58,211 nucleotides of DNA from Gemmatimonadales bacterium UBA7889 (GTDB taxonomy: Bacteria > Gemmatimonadota > Gemmatimonadetes > Longimicrobiales > Gaopeijiaceae). Under the pieces are notes generated by a model. It saw nothing but the letters and a program-made list of their open reading frames with translations, did no database searches and was not told where the DNA came from. Position 1 is the first letter of the stretch; each line of letters begins with the position of its first letter. The stretch is from the NCBI GenBank assembly GCA_002501085.1, contig DLRL01000039.1:1-58211 (forward strand), in the 5' to 3' direction. The position numbers were made by a program, and so were the translations under genes. Below, one piece after another: positions 41,068 through 49,749 of this stretch.

Positions 41068-42222
41068 TCAGCGGCCCGGCCGGTATGTCCTAGTTGGGGG
41101 TAACTGTGCGCCGGACAAATCGTCCGGAACGCCCTCTTCAGCGACAACGGTATGCGTTAGCGTCCCGATTCCCTCGATGCTGGCGCTGATCGTCTCACCA
41201 GCCTGCAGGTACCCAGAGCCTGTCGCACGCTCGACACGACCAGCGCCTGTTCCGCCCGACGTTCCGCTTTGCAGGACGTCACCGGGAAATACGGTGATGA
41301 GCGACGATGCGTACTCGATTAGCTCCGGGATGTTGTGGATCATGTCCCCCGCCTGGGCCTCCTGAACGGTCACGCCGTCGATGACCAGGCTCTGGTGCAG
41401 TCGCTCCATCGGATCGCCGTAGAACTCCTTTGGAACAATCCACGGCCCCTGGGGGGCGAACGTGTCATGGCCCTTACCAACGAACCAGTCCTGACCGGAG
41501 CCGTAACCACCCGGAGGACGCCCTCCACGATCAGATACATCCATAGCGACCATGTACCCAAACACGTGGTCATAGGCTCGACTCGCAGAAATGTACTTAC
41601 CCTCACGGCCGAATACGATAGCTAGCTCGACCTCCCATTCGATTCGGTCACGGCCATAAGGCATCACGATGTCATCGCCGCTGCCGATAACCGCGCCGCG
41701 GGTCGGCTTGAGGAACAGGTACGGTACCCCCCGATTCTCCTGTCGCTGCCGGGTCCTCGCCGCAAGCTGCTCCGGGGTGCAGCCTTCACACGCGTGTGTG
41801 TAGAAGTTGACCGCGGCGTTCATGTTCTTGCTGGGATACATGATCGGAGGAAGGATGTCCACGTCCTCGACACGGTGAACGTAGTCTGCTCCGAGCAGGT
41901 CATTACCCACCACGTTGTTTACGATTTCGTATAAGCGTGGCTTGAGTTCATCATCATAGCGGCTGATGAGCCCAAGCATCTCGTCTGGCATCGCGATTTC
42001 GTCGTATACCCCATTGGCTTCAAGAGCAGCATTCGCTTCCCCAAGGTCCACGATGAGTGCGTCGCGAAGGACGATTCCGACCGTTGGAGTGCCCTGGATC
42101 TCAAAAGTCCCGACCTTGAATGGCTCGACACTTGTCGTCCCGTCTACTTGAGTCTGATTCGCAGCCTGTGGCGCACAACTTGCTATGACTACGAGTGCAG
42201 TGAAGGTAAGTATGCGTTGCAT
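41068..42222 (-). CDS. Exported fumarylacetoacetate hydrolase-family protein
   Basis: The C-terminal two thirds are a FAH-type domain: EVELAIVFGREGKYI, AYDHVFGYMVAMDVSDR and FPGDVLQSGTSGG carry metal and active-site residues (Glu-Glu-Asp). The N-terminus is a signal peptide with lipobox (FTALVVIASCAP), so this member is a lipoprotein, unlike the usual cytosolic FAH enzymes that cleave carbon-carbon bonds in aromatic breakdown. A CEGC pair lies upstream of the domain. It is followed by a strong intrinsic terminator. The substrate is unknown. Confidence 0.85.
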   Translation of the reverse strand: MQRILTFTALVVIASCAPQAANQTQVDGTTSVEPFKVGTFEIQGTPTVGIVLRDALIVDLGEANAALEANGVYDEIAMPDEMLGLISRYDDELKPRLYEIVNNVVGNDLLGADYVHRVEDVDILPPIMYPSKNMNAAVNFYTHACEGCTPEQLAARTRQRQENRGVPYLFLKPTRGAVIGSGDDIVMPYGRDRIEWEVELAIVFGREGKYISASRAYDHVFGYMVAMDVSDRGGRPPGGYGSGQDWFVGKGHDTFAPQGPWIVPKEFYGDPMERLHQSLVIDGVTVQEAQAGDMIHNIPELIEYASSLITVFPGDVLQSGTSGGTGAGRVERATGSGYLQAGETISASIEGIGTLTHTVVAEEGVPDDLSGAQLPPTRTYRPGR

Positions 42223-42283
42223 GCGACTTCCCCTATTGGTTAGTCCAGTTAACGAGCTTGATGGTGATAACCAGATAGGAAGC

Positions 42284-43189
42284 CTAGTTCCTGTCAGGTG
42301 GTCCAGCAGTGACTCTTACAGGAACATACGCGTTGGTCCAGCAGCACTGGTCGCCACCGGAGCTATCGTTCGCTCGCCAGTTGTCAACACGCGCCCGCAG
42401 TACGTATTCGCCTGGTTCAGTGAAGATTGCGATTGTGGTCGCTTGGCCTTCTTTCTCAGCAAGGGCGATCCGTTGAGGATCGAACGTGACTTCTGCAGCT
42501 GGACCCTGGTACTTGAACCAGGTGACAGCAGGATTGACGTTAGCGTTGCGGACGTAGTCAGGATCTCGAACCGATACCTCTCTTGCCCACAGGTCTAGTT
42601 CCAGAGGAGATCCTACCGTTGCCGTGAGCCGCTCAGACCTGATGCCTGAGATGCCCGCACCCTCTTGTCCTGAAGCCGAGAAACTAACCATCGGGGGTGT
42701 CGACCCCATCGCCTTGGGCTCATAACTGAGCTGGAGTGCCTCCCAACCCACACGAGCAGGAAGAGATTGCGTCACGCCATTTGCGGTGATTGTCCACGTA
42801 ACACGCTGTTGTCCGTCTGCGTATGAAGCCGGCACAGTCACCTCGAATACACCACGGTCTCGGCGATAGCGCCCGGTAGGGAAATGAGTTGGCTGTCGAC
42901 CATTGTACTCAGCAGGCTCAATGAAATTGTCAGGCCCAATCGGAATGTCGAGGGCCTGTTCGGTGTTCAAATTGAAGTATCCGAACGAAAGGGTGAACGT
43001 GCCGTCGTCATTCCTGAACCAGCCCTCAAGGAAGGGCCCCACCGGCTCACCGGAAGTAGGTGCGGGCGATAGCGGCATTCTCAATCCATTGCCATAACGC
43101 GAGTTGCTTGGGTATTGGGCCAATGCCGGAACTGCCATGAGCACGGCTATACCGAGAACTAGGCTTACTCGGATCATGCGGGTTTCCAT
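42284..43189 (-). CDS. Secreted beta-rich hypothetical protein
   Basis: The protein has a signal peptide (RMIRVSLVLGIAVLMAVPALAQ) and about 280 residues of beta character. Typical strands are FLEGWFRNDDGTFTLSFGYFN, TVPASYADGQQRVTWTIT and TATVGSPLELDLWA, with a late FTEPGEYVLRARVDNW; Ig-like or bacterial adhesin-type domains are likely. A CC pair occurs near the C-terminus (GGDQCCWTN). I cannot name a family. GGGAG lies 8 bases upstream of the ATG. It lies downstream of the Cu-monooxygenase-like gene, separated by a terminator. Confidence 0.65.
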   Translation of the reverse strand: METRMIRVSLVLGIAVLMAVPALAQYPSNSRYGNGLRMPLSPAPTSGEPVGPFLEGWFRNDDGTFTLSFGYFNLNTEQALDIPIGPDNFIEPAEYNGRQPTHFPTGRYRRDRGVFEVTVPASYADGQQRVTWTITANGVTQSLPARVGWEALQLSYEPKAMGSTPPMVSFSASGQEGAGISGIRSERLTATVGSPLELDLWAREVSVRDPDYVRNANVNPAVTWFKYQGPAAEVTFDPQRIALAEKEGQATTIAIFTEPGEYVLRARVDNWRANDSSGGDQCCWTNAYVPVRVTAGPPDRN

Positions 43190-43222
43190 ATGTCTGCTCC
43201 CTTCACTCTTCTTTTGGACTAA

Positions 43223-43267
43223 AAGTGATCGAAGGAGCCCCCTGGGAGGAGACTCCTTCGATCACTT
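43223..43267 (-). terminator. Intrinsic terminator after the monooxygenase-like gene
   Basis: On the minus strand AAGTGATCGAAGGAG pairs with CTCCTTCGATCACTT (15 perfect pairs, 15-base loop) and is followed by TTAG after TT (ACTTTTAG). It lies about 50 bases past the end of the cytochrome/monooxygenase gene, so it separates that gene from the next minus-strand gene. Confidence 0.85.
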
Positions 43268-43317
43268 GCTTCTTGTTTCGCCCTTTGATTTAGGCGAACC
43301 ATTGAATGCGATTGAGT

Positions 43318-44673
43318 CTAGTTGCTTCCGTCCCCATCATCACTTGTAACCTTGGATTTCGCTTCTCTTTCAGCTTTGATGCGTTCGTAGCCCTCATCAT
43401 CCAAGTGCGACACCGCGATCCACGCGTGTGACATCTCGTCCACCGAGCGGCTGCCGCGTGCATAGAACATCTCAGAGTCGGTAAGCGGGTTGTCCGCGCT
43501 ATTTTCATACCAGCCGGTCATTACGAGGACGGTACCGGCCGGCAGCAGAGGAGATTTGTCATCATCAAAGATGTAGCTGTGATGCCATCTGGCATCAAAA
43601 TCTGAGACCATACTAAGGACTTCTTGTCTGCCATCTGGGAAGATCGCCTTGATCGACATCCCGTGGAGGTGCACATGTCCGTGGGGTTGGAAGCTGTCGA
43701 TCCGGACTGGGTGGTCCCAACGATAAAACCCTTGTGTCATAGACGTACCACCGGGCTCTAGGAAGATGTCTCCCTGAAGTGGATAGAGTCTCAGGTTTTG
43801 TGTGAACTCAGGCTCATAACCTTCTGGGTAAAACCAAATACCTAGCTCAATCTGGTCACCGGGAACGTCAAAGCCCATGGGGTAGTAGTGCGTATCCCAC
43901 TCGATCATGTCAGTTGGCTTTATTAGCCGGGCCGCATCTTCAGGAACGATCTCCCCGATCTTGCCCATGGCATATTCGGAAAGGTTGCCCAATGGTTGAA
44001 AGTCGCCGTCTTCCTTGAGCCGAAGGAGTTTAGGGTTGGCATGGTGCACGACCTGACGTCCGGCGGGCCAGGAGGGTCTTACTTCCATAGCCCGGATCCA
44101 TCTGTCTGAAGTCACTTCAGTCGGCACAATTGGGCGCCACCACATGTCACCGCCCTCGGCTGGGACATCGAACGGATCAGTCTTGATGACATGGTGTGGT
44201 GGTCCTAGCCGTTCTTCCTGCTGCCACATCTGTTCGTCACGCCAAACCATAGCTTCTGGCATGTCCGCCAGATCCCCTTCCGGAGTGCCATTGTCGACCC
44301 AAGCAACGATGGCTCCGATCTCTTCATCGGTCAGTCTCCAGTCATTCTTGAGATCCTGGATGCCGTTACCAGTGTCGTAGTGGTAAGGAGGCATCAATCG
44401 CCGTGCAACCTGATCCTTGATCCGTCGGGCATAACGTCGAACGTCGCGGTAGTCCATGAACGACATTGGTGCTACGGAAGACGGACGATGACAGATCTGA
44501 CAGTTCTGCTGTAAGATCGGCGCGATGTCACGCGTATATGTGACGTCCTCGTCCACGCCTGCCTCCTGGGCTGACAGCGTCTGGCCTGGGACCGCGAGCA
44601 CGGCAAGAAACGCCAGAACTAGGGCTCCAGAGAACAGACGGTAGTCGGACATGTGCACAAACCTGGTCGCCAT
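43318..44673 (-). CDS. Cytochrome c / Cu type II monooxygenase-like protein
   Basis: The protein starts with a signal peptide (GALVLAFLAVLAVPGQTLSAQ). It has one c-type haem site (CQICH in ILQQNCQICHRPSSVAPMS), then a region like the copper type II, ascorbate-dependent monooxygenases: VVHH, EWDTHYYPMG, FQPHGHVHLHGMSIKAI, and DARWHHSYIFDDDKSPLLPAGT. The first His pair and the second-domain His motif are present; one of the usual HxH ligands reads His-Tyr-Tyr. The start ATG has GGGGGGAAGC upstream. A fused electron donor fits the chemistry (inference). It diverges from the Rieske gene. Confidence 0.8.
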   Translation of the reverse strand: MATRFVHMSDYRLFSGALVLAFLAVLAVPGQTLSAQEAGVDEDVTYTRDIAPILQQNCQICHRPSSVAPMSFMDYRDVRRYARRIKDQVARRLMPPYHYDTGNGIQDLKNDWRLTDEEIGAIVAWVDNGTPEGDLADMPEAMVWRDEQMWQQEERLGPPHHVIKTDPFDVPAEGGDMWWRPIVPTEVTSDRWIRAMEVRPSWPAGRQVVHHANPKLLRLKEDGDFQPLGNLSEYAMGKIGEIVPEDAARLIKPTDMIEWDTHYYPMGFDVPGDQIELGIWFYPEGYEPEFTQNLRLYPLQGDIFLEPGGTSMTQGFYRWDHPVRIDSFQPHGHVHLHGMSIKAIFPDGRQEVLSMVSDFDARWHHSYIFDDDKSPLLPAGTVLVMTGWYENSADNPLTDSEMFYARGSRSVDEMSHAWIAVSHLDDEGYERIKAEREAKSKVTSDDGDGSN

Positions 44674-44924
44674 AATTGCTTCCCCCCAACAAGAAGAAAC
44701 CTTAATAGTTACAACTCCCCCATAATGCTATGGGCATGCTACTCTCTATTTGGCTGAAATTCAAGGGTAGGGTGTGTTTTGAAAGGTAATGTGATAGGTA
44801 TCCTAAGTAGCGAGAGATAGGGATGTGTTAAGTGTGCAGGGGCTCCCTGGGAGTATAGAATATCGTGTAATCAGGCGTTATTCGGGACGGTATGGGTTAT
44901 AAGGAGAACTATGAGAGATTCCTC
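44674..44924. promoter_or_regulatory. Divergent promoter region
   Basis: Between the minus-strand monooxygenase-like gene and the plus-strand Rieske gene are about 250 bases that must carry both promoters. I find no clear -35/-10 pair and no large dyad. An AAGGAG at 44901 precedes a very short frame (MRDSS) rather than the Rieske start, so the start of that gene is uncertain. Confidence 0.35.
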
Positions 44925-45602
44925 ATGACCGAAATTAACGGTCGGGAAACGGAAGCACCCATGAATCGCCGCAATGCGGTAAAGGCTTTTGTGGGCCTTG
45001 GACTTGCTTCAGCGCTCACAGACTGCACTCCAGCCTCAGGGGGAGGGGGTCCGGTCGGAGAGATGCCAGGGCCACCACCGGCTCAAGGCCCGCAACTGGA
45101 TCCAGAACCCGAGAGAGCACCTTCACCAGACGAACATGAACACCCAGCTGAGGGGGATCTGCTTGTATTCGCGCTCGGAGTCCGCAAGGGTGAGGTTGTT
45201 ACATCGGCCGATGTCCCTCTAGATGGCCCCCAGATTTTCGCCTATGCGGGGGATGCTGATGGCGCTCATGGTGCGTCTGATGCGTCAAGACTTGATCAGA
45301 TCATACTCGTCCGTCTGGACCCGATGAGTCTTAGCGAGGAGACAGCTCATCATGCTGCAGAGGGAATCGTCGCGTACTCAGCAATTTGCACACATGAGGG
45401 TTGTGACATTAGCGATTGGAGCACCCAGAATCGCCGTCTGATCTGTCCGTGCCATGACTCAGAGTTTGATCCGACGGATAACGGACAGGTCACAGAGGGC
45501 CCTGCGCGTCGGCGACTCGCTGCTCTCCCACTCAAGCTTGTAGATGGTCAGTTAGTAGTCGCCGGTGGCTTCACTGGCCGGGTTGGTTTCCGCAGTCCAT
45601 GA
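44925..45602 (+). CDS. Tat-exported Rieske [2Fe-2S] protein
   Basis: The Rieske cluster ligands are visible: CTHEGCD (Cys, His) and CPCHDSEFD (Cys, His) about 23 residues apart, and a terminal beta-sheet PLKLVDGQLVVAGG. The N-terminus RRNAVKAFVGLGLASALTDC has a twin Arg, a hydrophobic segment and a lipobox-like Cys, consistent with Tat export and membrane anchoring. The region between is proline- and acidic-rich (GGGGPVGEMPGPPPAQG). Starts at 44892, 44925 or 44961 are possible. It lies just before a PQQ dehydrogenase and may pass its electrons, but no oxygenase subunit is encoded here. Confidence 0.85.
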   Translation: MTEINGRETEAPMNRRNAVKAFVGLGLASALTDCTPASGGGGPVGEMPGPPPAQGPQLDPEPERAPSPDEHEHPAEGDLLVFALGVRKGEVVTSADVPLDGPQIFAYAGDADGAHGASDASRLDQIILVRLDPMSLSEETAHHAAEGIVAYSAICTHEGCDISDWSTQNRRLICPCHDSEFDPTDNGQVTEGPARRRLAALPLKLVDGQLVVAGGFTGRVGFRSP

Positions 45603-45636
45603 TCGAAAACTCAAGCATATCATACAGGAATAGATA

Positions 45637-47358
45637 ATGAAGCTAGATCGATACTTGGTAGCTATCCGATTGATTCTCTTGCTTGTCCTGATTGTGCCAG
45701 GGCCAGTGATAGCCCAGCAGTCCACAGCATCATATAGGCCAGTTACGGACGAACGGCTGAAGGAACCAGAGCCTGAGAACTGGCTCTTCTACCGTGGTAC
45801 GTATGATGGATGGGGGTATAGCCCCCTCGAACAGATTAATAGTGAAAACGTAGGGTCACTCGTTCCTGTCTGGGCTTTCTCAACAGGTGTCAACGGTGGG
45901 CACGAGGCAGTACCCATCGTCAATGACGGGATCATGTTTGTGACGACACCTGGGAATCAGGTGATCGCGATTGATGCCCGGACCGGGGATTTGCTTTGGT
46001 TATACCAGCACGAGCTCGCGGAAGATGCGATCGCATACCACTACACGAATCGTGGTGTCGCGCTGTATGGGGATAAGGTCTTTACGGCTACGCTCGATGC
46101 GAAGGTCGTCGCTCTTGACGCGACCAGTGGTGAAGTGGTCTGGGATGCTTCTGTAGCTGATAACGCTTCGGGATATTACATGACGCTTGCACCACTGACC
46201 GCAGAGGGAAAGGTCATGGTAGGTGTCTCAGGGGGCGAACTCGGAATCCGTGGTTTTGTTGTCGCACTCGATACTGAGACAGGTGAAGAAGTGTGGCGAG
46301 CGCATACGATACCTGCCCCGGGGGAGCCGGGTAACGAGACTTGGCCAGGTGATTCTTGGCGCACAGGCGGTGCTGCCGTCTGGCTCACAGGACACTATGA
46401 CCCTGACCTAGGGCTTACTTACTGGGGGACAGGGAATCCCGGTCCATGGATGGGCGACGCACGTCCAGGTGATAATTTATATACCAACTCCGTGATTGCC
46501 TTGGATATTGAAACGGGTGAACTAGTCGGCCACCATCAATATCACTGGAACGGCTCTTGGGATTGGGATGAAGTTTCAACCCCTCTACTCATTGATGTTG
46601 AGAGAGAGGGTCGTGTCTTTCCAGCACTCGTGCACCCAGGTCGCAATGGATACCTCTGGCTGCTCGAACGTAGCGCTGATGAAATCTCGTTCGTGGATGC
46701 TTGGCCATACGTGCGCCAGGATGTTTTTACAAGTATCGATCCGGAGAGCGGGCGCCCCAGTTATGACGAACAGAAGAAGCCAGGCATAGGCTTCAGGGCG
46801 CCTTTTTGTCCATCGCTTTGGGGCGGAAAAGATTGGCCGCCTGCGGCCTACAATCCAGGAACTGAACTTCTCTATATCCCGGTCAATGAAAATCTATGTG
46901 GATCGATCTTGGGTAGGGAAATAGAGTACGAGCCGGGTCGAAGTTTTACGGGTGCTGAGTCACAGATGACAGTCTGGCCTGGGGCGGAACATATCGGTGA
47001 ACTCCAGGCTTGGGACATGAGTACGGGTGAGGAGGTTTGGACACGGGAGTTTGAGTCCCCTAACTGGGGCCCAGTCCTCACGACGGCTGGCAACTTGGTT
47101 TTCATGGGAGGCACGACAGATCGCAATTTCCGAGCGTTCGACGCGCGAACTGGAGACCAACTCTGGGAGCACAGGACGAACTCAGGCATTATTGGCGTAC
47201 CGTCGACCTATATGATCGACGGCGTCCAATATATTGCGGTGCAGTCAGGTTGGGGTGTGGATGCAGCATCGATGACCCGCCGCATCAATCGAGATCTTGG
47301 CACCGAGACATTTGTACCGGAGGGTGGCGTTATCTGGGTGTTTGCCCTCCAAAACTGA
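45637..47358 (+). CDS. PQQ-dependent alcohol dehydrogenase-like protein (no vicinal cysteines)
   Basis: This second quinoprotein propeller (573 residues) has the signal peptide IRLILLLVLIVPGPVIAQ, WGTGNPGPW, and SWDWDEVSTP with the likely catalytic Asp. Repeated Trp-docking motifs are ALDATSGEVVWDAS and AFDARTGDQLWEH. In contrast to the copy at 11317-12966, the adjacent cysteine pair is missing: the region reads AIAYHYTNRG. So PQQ binding may be changed, or the substrate differ. AGGA lies about 7 bases upstream. It is 34 bases after the Rieske gene; an epoxide hydrolase follows after 7 bases, a likely operon. Confidence 0.85.
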   Translation: MKLDRYLVAIRLILLLVLIVPGPVIAQQSTASYRPVTDERLKEPEPENWLFYRGTYDGWGYSPLEQINSENVGSLVPVWAFSTGVNGGHEAVPIVNDGIMFVTTPGNQVIAIDARTGDLLWLYQHELAEDAIAYHYTNRGVALYGDKVFTATLDAKVVALDATSGEVVWDASVADNASGYYMTLAPLTAEGKVMVGVSGGELGIRGFVVALDTETGEEVWRAHTIPAPGEPGNETWPGDSWRTGGAAVWLTGHYDPDLGLTYWGTGNPGPWMGDARPGDNLYTNSVIALDIETGELVGHHQYHWNGSWDWDEVSTPLLIDVEREGRVFPALVHPGRNGYLWLLERSADEISFVDAWPYVRQDVFTSIDPESGRPSYDEQKKPGIGFRAPFCPSLWGGKDWPPAAYNPGTELLYIPVNENLCGSILGREIEYEPGRSFTGAESQMTVWPGAEHIGELQAWDMSTGEEVWTREFESPNWGPVLTTAGNLVFMGGTTDRNFRAFDARTGDQLWEHRTNSGIIGVPSTYMIDGVQYIAVQSGWGVDAASMTRRINRDLGTETFVPEGGVIWVFALQN

Positions 47359-47365
47359 GGTAACT

Positions 47366-48640
47366 ATGGAAAAGTACAGTAAGCCTATCCGAAATAGGAT
47401 CGTAATTTCTGCTCTGGTTCTGGTCGTGTTCGGGATGCTTACAGCATGCACAGCTGACTCCGATCCCGAAGATAATTCGATAATGAATGCCGAAGAGATC
47501 CGCTCATTTGATATTTCAGTGTCTGATGAAGTGCTCACAGACTTGAACGATCGGCTGGTGCGGACGCGCCTCCCGGACCAAATCCCTGGAACTGGATGGG
47601 ACTATGGCACGAACCGAGAATATCTGAGAGAACTTATAGAGTACTGGAAGGACGAATTCGATTGGCGAGACCAAGAGGAGAAACTCAACGGTTTTGATCA
47701 CTTCAAGACGGCGATCGATGGCTTAGATGTCCATTTTATCCATGAGCGTTCCCCGGTTGATGGTGCGATCCCGCTAATCCTCACTCACGGTTGGCCAGGT
47801 TCATTTGTTGAGTTTGTTGATATCATTGGTCCATTGACCAATCCTGAAGCGTATGGAGGGAACCCGGCGGACGCGTTCCATGTCGTGATCCCTTCTCTGC
47901 CAGGGTACGGATTTTCTGATAAACCTGAAGACCGCGGATACAATCCGGAGCGAATGGCAGATGTTTTGGCCTCGCTGATGGAACGATTGGGCTACGAGCG
48001 CTACGGAGCACAGGGAGGTGATTGGGGCGCGATTATCGGTCGAGTCTTAGCAGGGAATTACGCTGATCGCTTGATTGGATTGCATTCCAATTTCGTTTTG
48101 GGTGGACCGCCAAGAGGGGTAGTGGATCCCGCGGCGGGGGTTCCGGTTGAGGAACTGGAACTCAGGCAAGAGCGTGCCCGCGCGTTCGCGAATGAAAGTG
48201 CATATCAAAGCCTGCAGGGTACGAAACCTCAATCTTTAGGTTACGGGCTTAATGACTCTCCGGCCGGGTTAGCTGCTTGGATTGTCGAGAAGTTCCACGG
48301 CTGGAGTGACCATGATGGTGATCTCGAGAGTGTGTTCACCAAGGATCAGCTACTCACCAACGTCACTCTTTACTGGGTAACTCAAACCATTACTTCAGCG
48401 AGTAGGATCTACTATGAGTCACGGAGGACGCCGCCAACTCGACCAGTCGGTTTTATAGAAGTCCCAACTGGAGCTGCGATCTTCCCGAAAGAGATCAGCT
48501 TTACACCGCGCAAGTGGGCAGAGGCCCAGTACAACATCGTTCACTGGACGATTATGCCTCGTGGAGGGCATTTCGCCGCACTGGAACAACCTGAGTTGTT
48601 GGTTGGTGATATACGCGATTTTTTCCGAGGTCTGCGCTGA
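47366..48640 (+). CDS. Lipoprotein epoxide hydrolase (EHN-domain alpha/beta hydrolase)
   Basis: The protein has the EHN-type N-terminal lid (EVLTDLNDRLVRTRLPDQIP, EYLRELIEYWKDEFDW) and the hydrolase core of microsomal-type epoxide hydrolases. The oxyanion motif HGWPGS, nucleophile elbow GGDWGA (Asp) and MPRGGHFAALEQPE with the catalytic His are all visible. The signal peptide has a lipobox (VFGMLTAC), which is not usual for the family. GAGG lies 6 bases before ATG 47366; a longer in-frame start at 47297 would overlap the dehydrogenase gene. It may hydrolyse epoxides formed by the neighbouring oxidases (inference). Confidence 0.85.
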   Translation: MEKYSKPIRNRIVISALVLVVFGMLTACTADSDPEDNSIMNAEEIRSFDISVSDEVLTDLNDRLVRTRLPDQIPGTGWDYGTNREYLRELIEYWKDEFDWRDQEEKLNGFDHFKTAIDGLDVHFIHERSPVDGAIPLILTHGWPGSFVEFVDIIGPLTNPEAYGGNPADAFHVVIPSLPGYGFSDKPEDRGYNPERMADVLASLMERLGYERYGAQGGDWGAIIGRVLAGNYADRLIGLHSNFVLGGPPRGVVDPAAGVPVEELELRQERARAFANESAYQSLQGTKPQSLGYGLNDSPAGLAAWIVEKFHGWSDHDGDLESVFTKDQLLTNVTLYWVTQTITSASRIYYESRRTPPTRPVGFIEVPTGAAIFPKEISFTPRKWAEAQYNIVHWTIMPRGGHFAALEQPELLVGDIRDFFRGLR

Positions 48641-48661
48641 TCTCCTAGAGTTCTCTACATA

Positions 48662-49726
48662 TCAACGCCGACCGACATCGCTCGCGCGCCATTCTTGGTC
48701 AGCTGGTTCATTCGGGTCTGATCTCAGGAAACGAATGAGTTCGGCATGAAACTGATCAGGGATCTCGAATGCTGGGGCATGTCCAATCTCCGGGAAGATA
48801 AACAACTCAGCGTTCTGTAGTTCTTCGGCCACATGTCGTGCAGCTGCAGGATAATCACTAACCAGCCTGTCTTCCGCTCCACCGATGACTAGCGCCTTGG
48901 TAGCAATATGTTGCCATTCATAGACTACGGGATCCTCGAACAAGATCTGACGTTGGGCGGCCCTGACCTTGGCCATCTGTGGCCAATGGCCGCTCAAAGT
49001 CAGACCGTACTGATACTTCACCCATTTCAGATATTCCGGCTTCCATCCTAGAGGATAATAGCGCACATGTCCTGACAGCACGGATCTGTAGTTTGTTCTT
49101 AGTGCGCTCTGATATGCTGCTTCAGGATCAGTCCATGCACGACCATGTCGTGAGTCTGTTAACCCAATCTGATTAACCATCACCACGTGAGTGGTGATCT
49201 CGGGATAGGTGGAAGCAAAGCGCGTCGCAACCATTCCCCCCATCGAATGACCAATAATTGCTGACTGCTCAATACCAAGTTCGTCGAGAAGTGCTTTCGT
49301 GTGCCGTGCGGGCATGTGGAGGTTGTAGTGGATGGTAGGTTTGGACGAGCGTCCATAGCCGAGTCGGTCGACTGCTATCGCACGGAAACCTGCTTCGGTG
49401 AGTGCTTTCATCGTGACTCCGAATGCAGCCGCGAAAAAGTTCATCCCATGAAACATTACTACGGTTTGCCCATTCGGTTGGCCTACTGGTGCTGCGTCCA
49501 TATAGGCAACCCGGTAGTCCTCTCCATTCAGACTGACGTCGAGATATTCGACCGGGTAGGGGTAGGGCACATTTGAGTAGTCAATCGCGGTGGCCCTCCA
49601 TTCGGCTGGTGGCTCTGAGGGAGGGGTTGCCTGTCCAGCAGCTCCAATGGGACAAACAAATGCCATTGCACTGACGATCGTGAGTGCTCGAAATTTCTTA
49701 GTCAGGGACAAATGTGCTTGTTCCAT
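48662..49726 (-). CDS. Secreted alpha/beta hydrolase
   Basis: This alpha/beta hydrolase has the signal peptide LTIVSAMAFVCPIGAAGQ. The nucleophile elbow reads IIGHSMGGMVATR, the acid lies in GGAEDRLVSDYP, and the base in FPEIGHAPAFE. Oxyanion strand: VVMFHGMNFFAAAFG. It resembles 2-hydroxymuconic semialdehyde or lipase-type hydrolases of the same fold; substrate unknown. It converges with the epoxide hydrolase across 21 bases. Confidence 0.85.
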   Translation of the reverse strand: MEQAHLSLTKKFRALTIVSAMAFVCPIGAAGQATPPSEPPAEWRATAIDYSNVPYPYPVEYLDVSLNGEDYRVAYMDAAPVGQPNGQTVVMFHGMNFFAAAFGVTMKALTEAGFRAIAVDRLGYGRSSKPTIHYNLHMPARHTKALLDELGIEQSAIIGHSMGGMVATRFASTYPEITTHVVMVNQIGLTDSRHGRAWTDPEAAYQSALRTNYRSVLSGHVRYYPLGWKPEYLKWVKYQYGLTLSGHWPQMAKVRAAQRQILFEDPVVYEWQHIATKALVIGGAEDRLVSDYPAAARHVAEELQNAELFIFPEIGHAPAFEIPDQFHAELIRFLRSDPNEPADQEWRASDVGRR

Positions 49727-49749
49727 ATCCAGCTTTCCTATTTGGGGGT

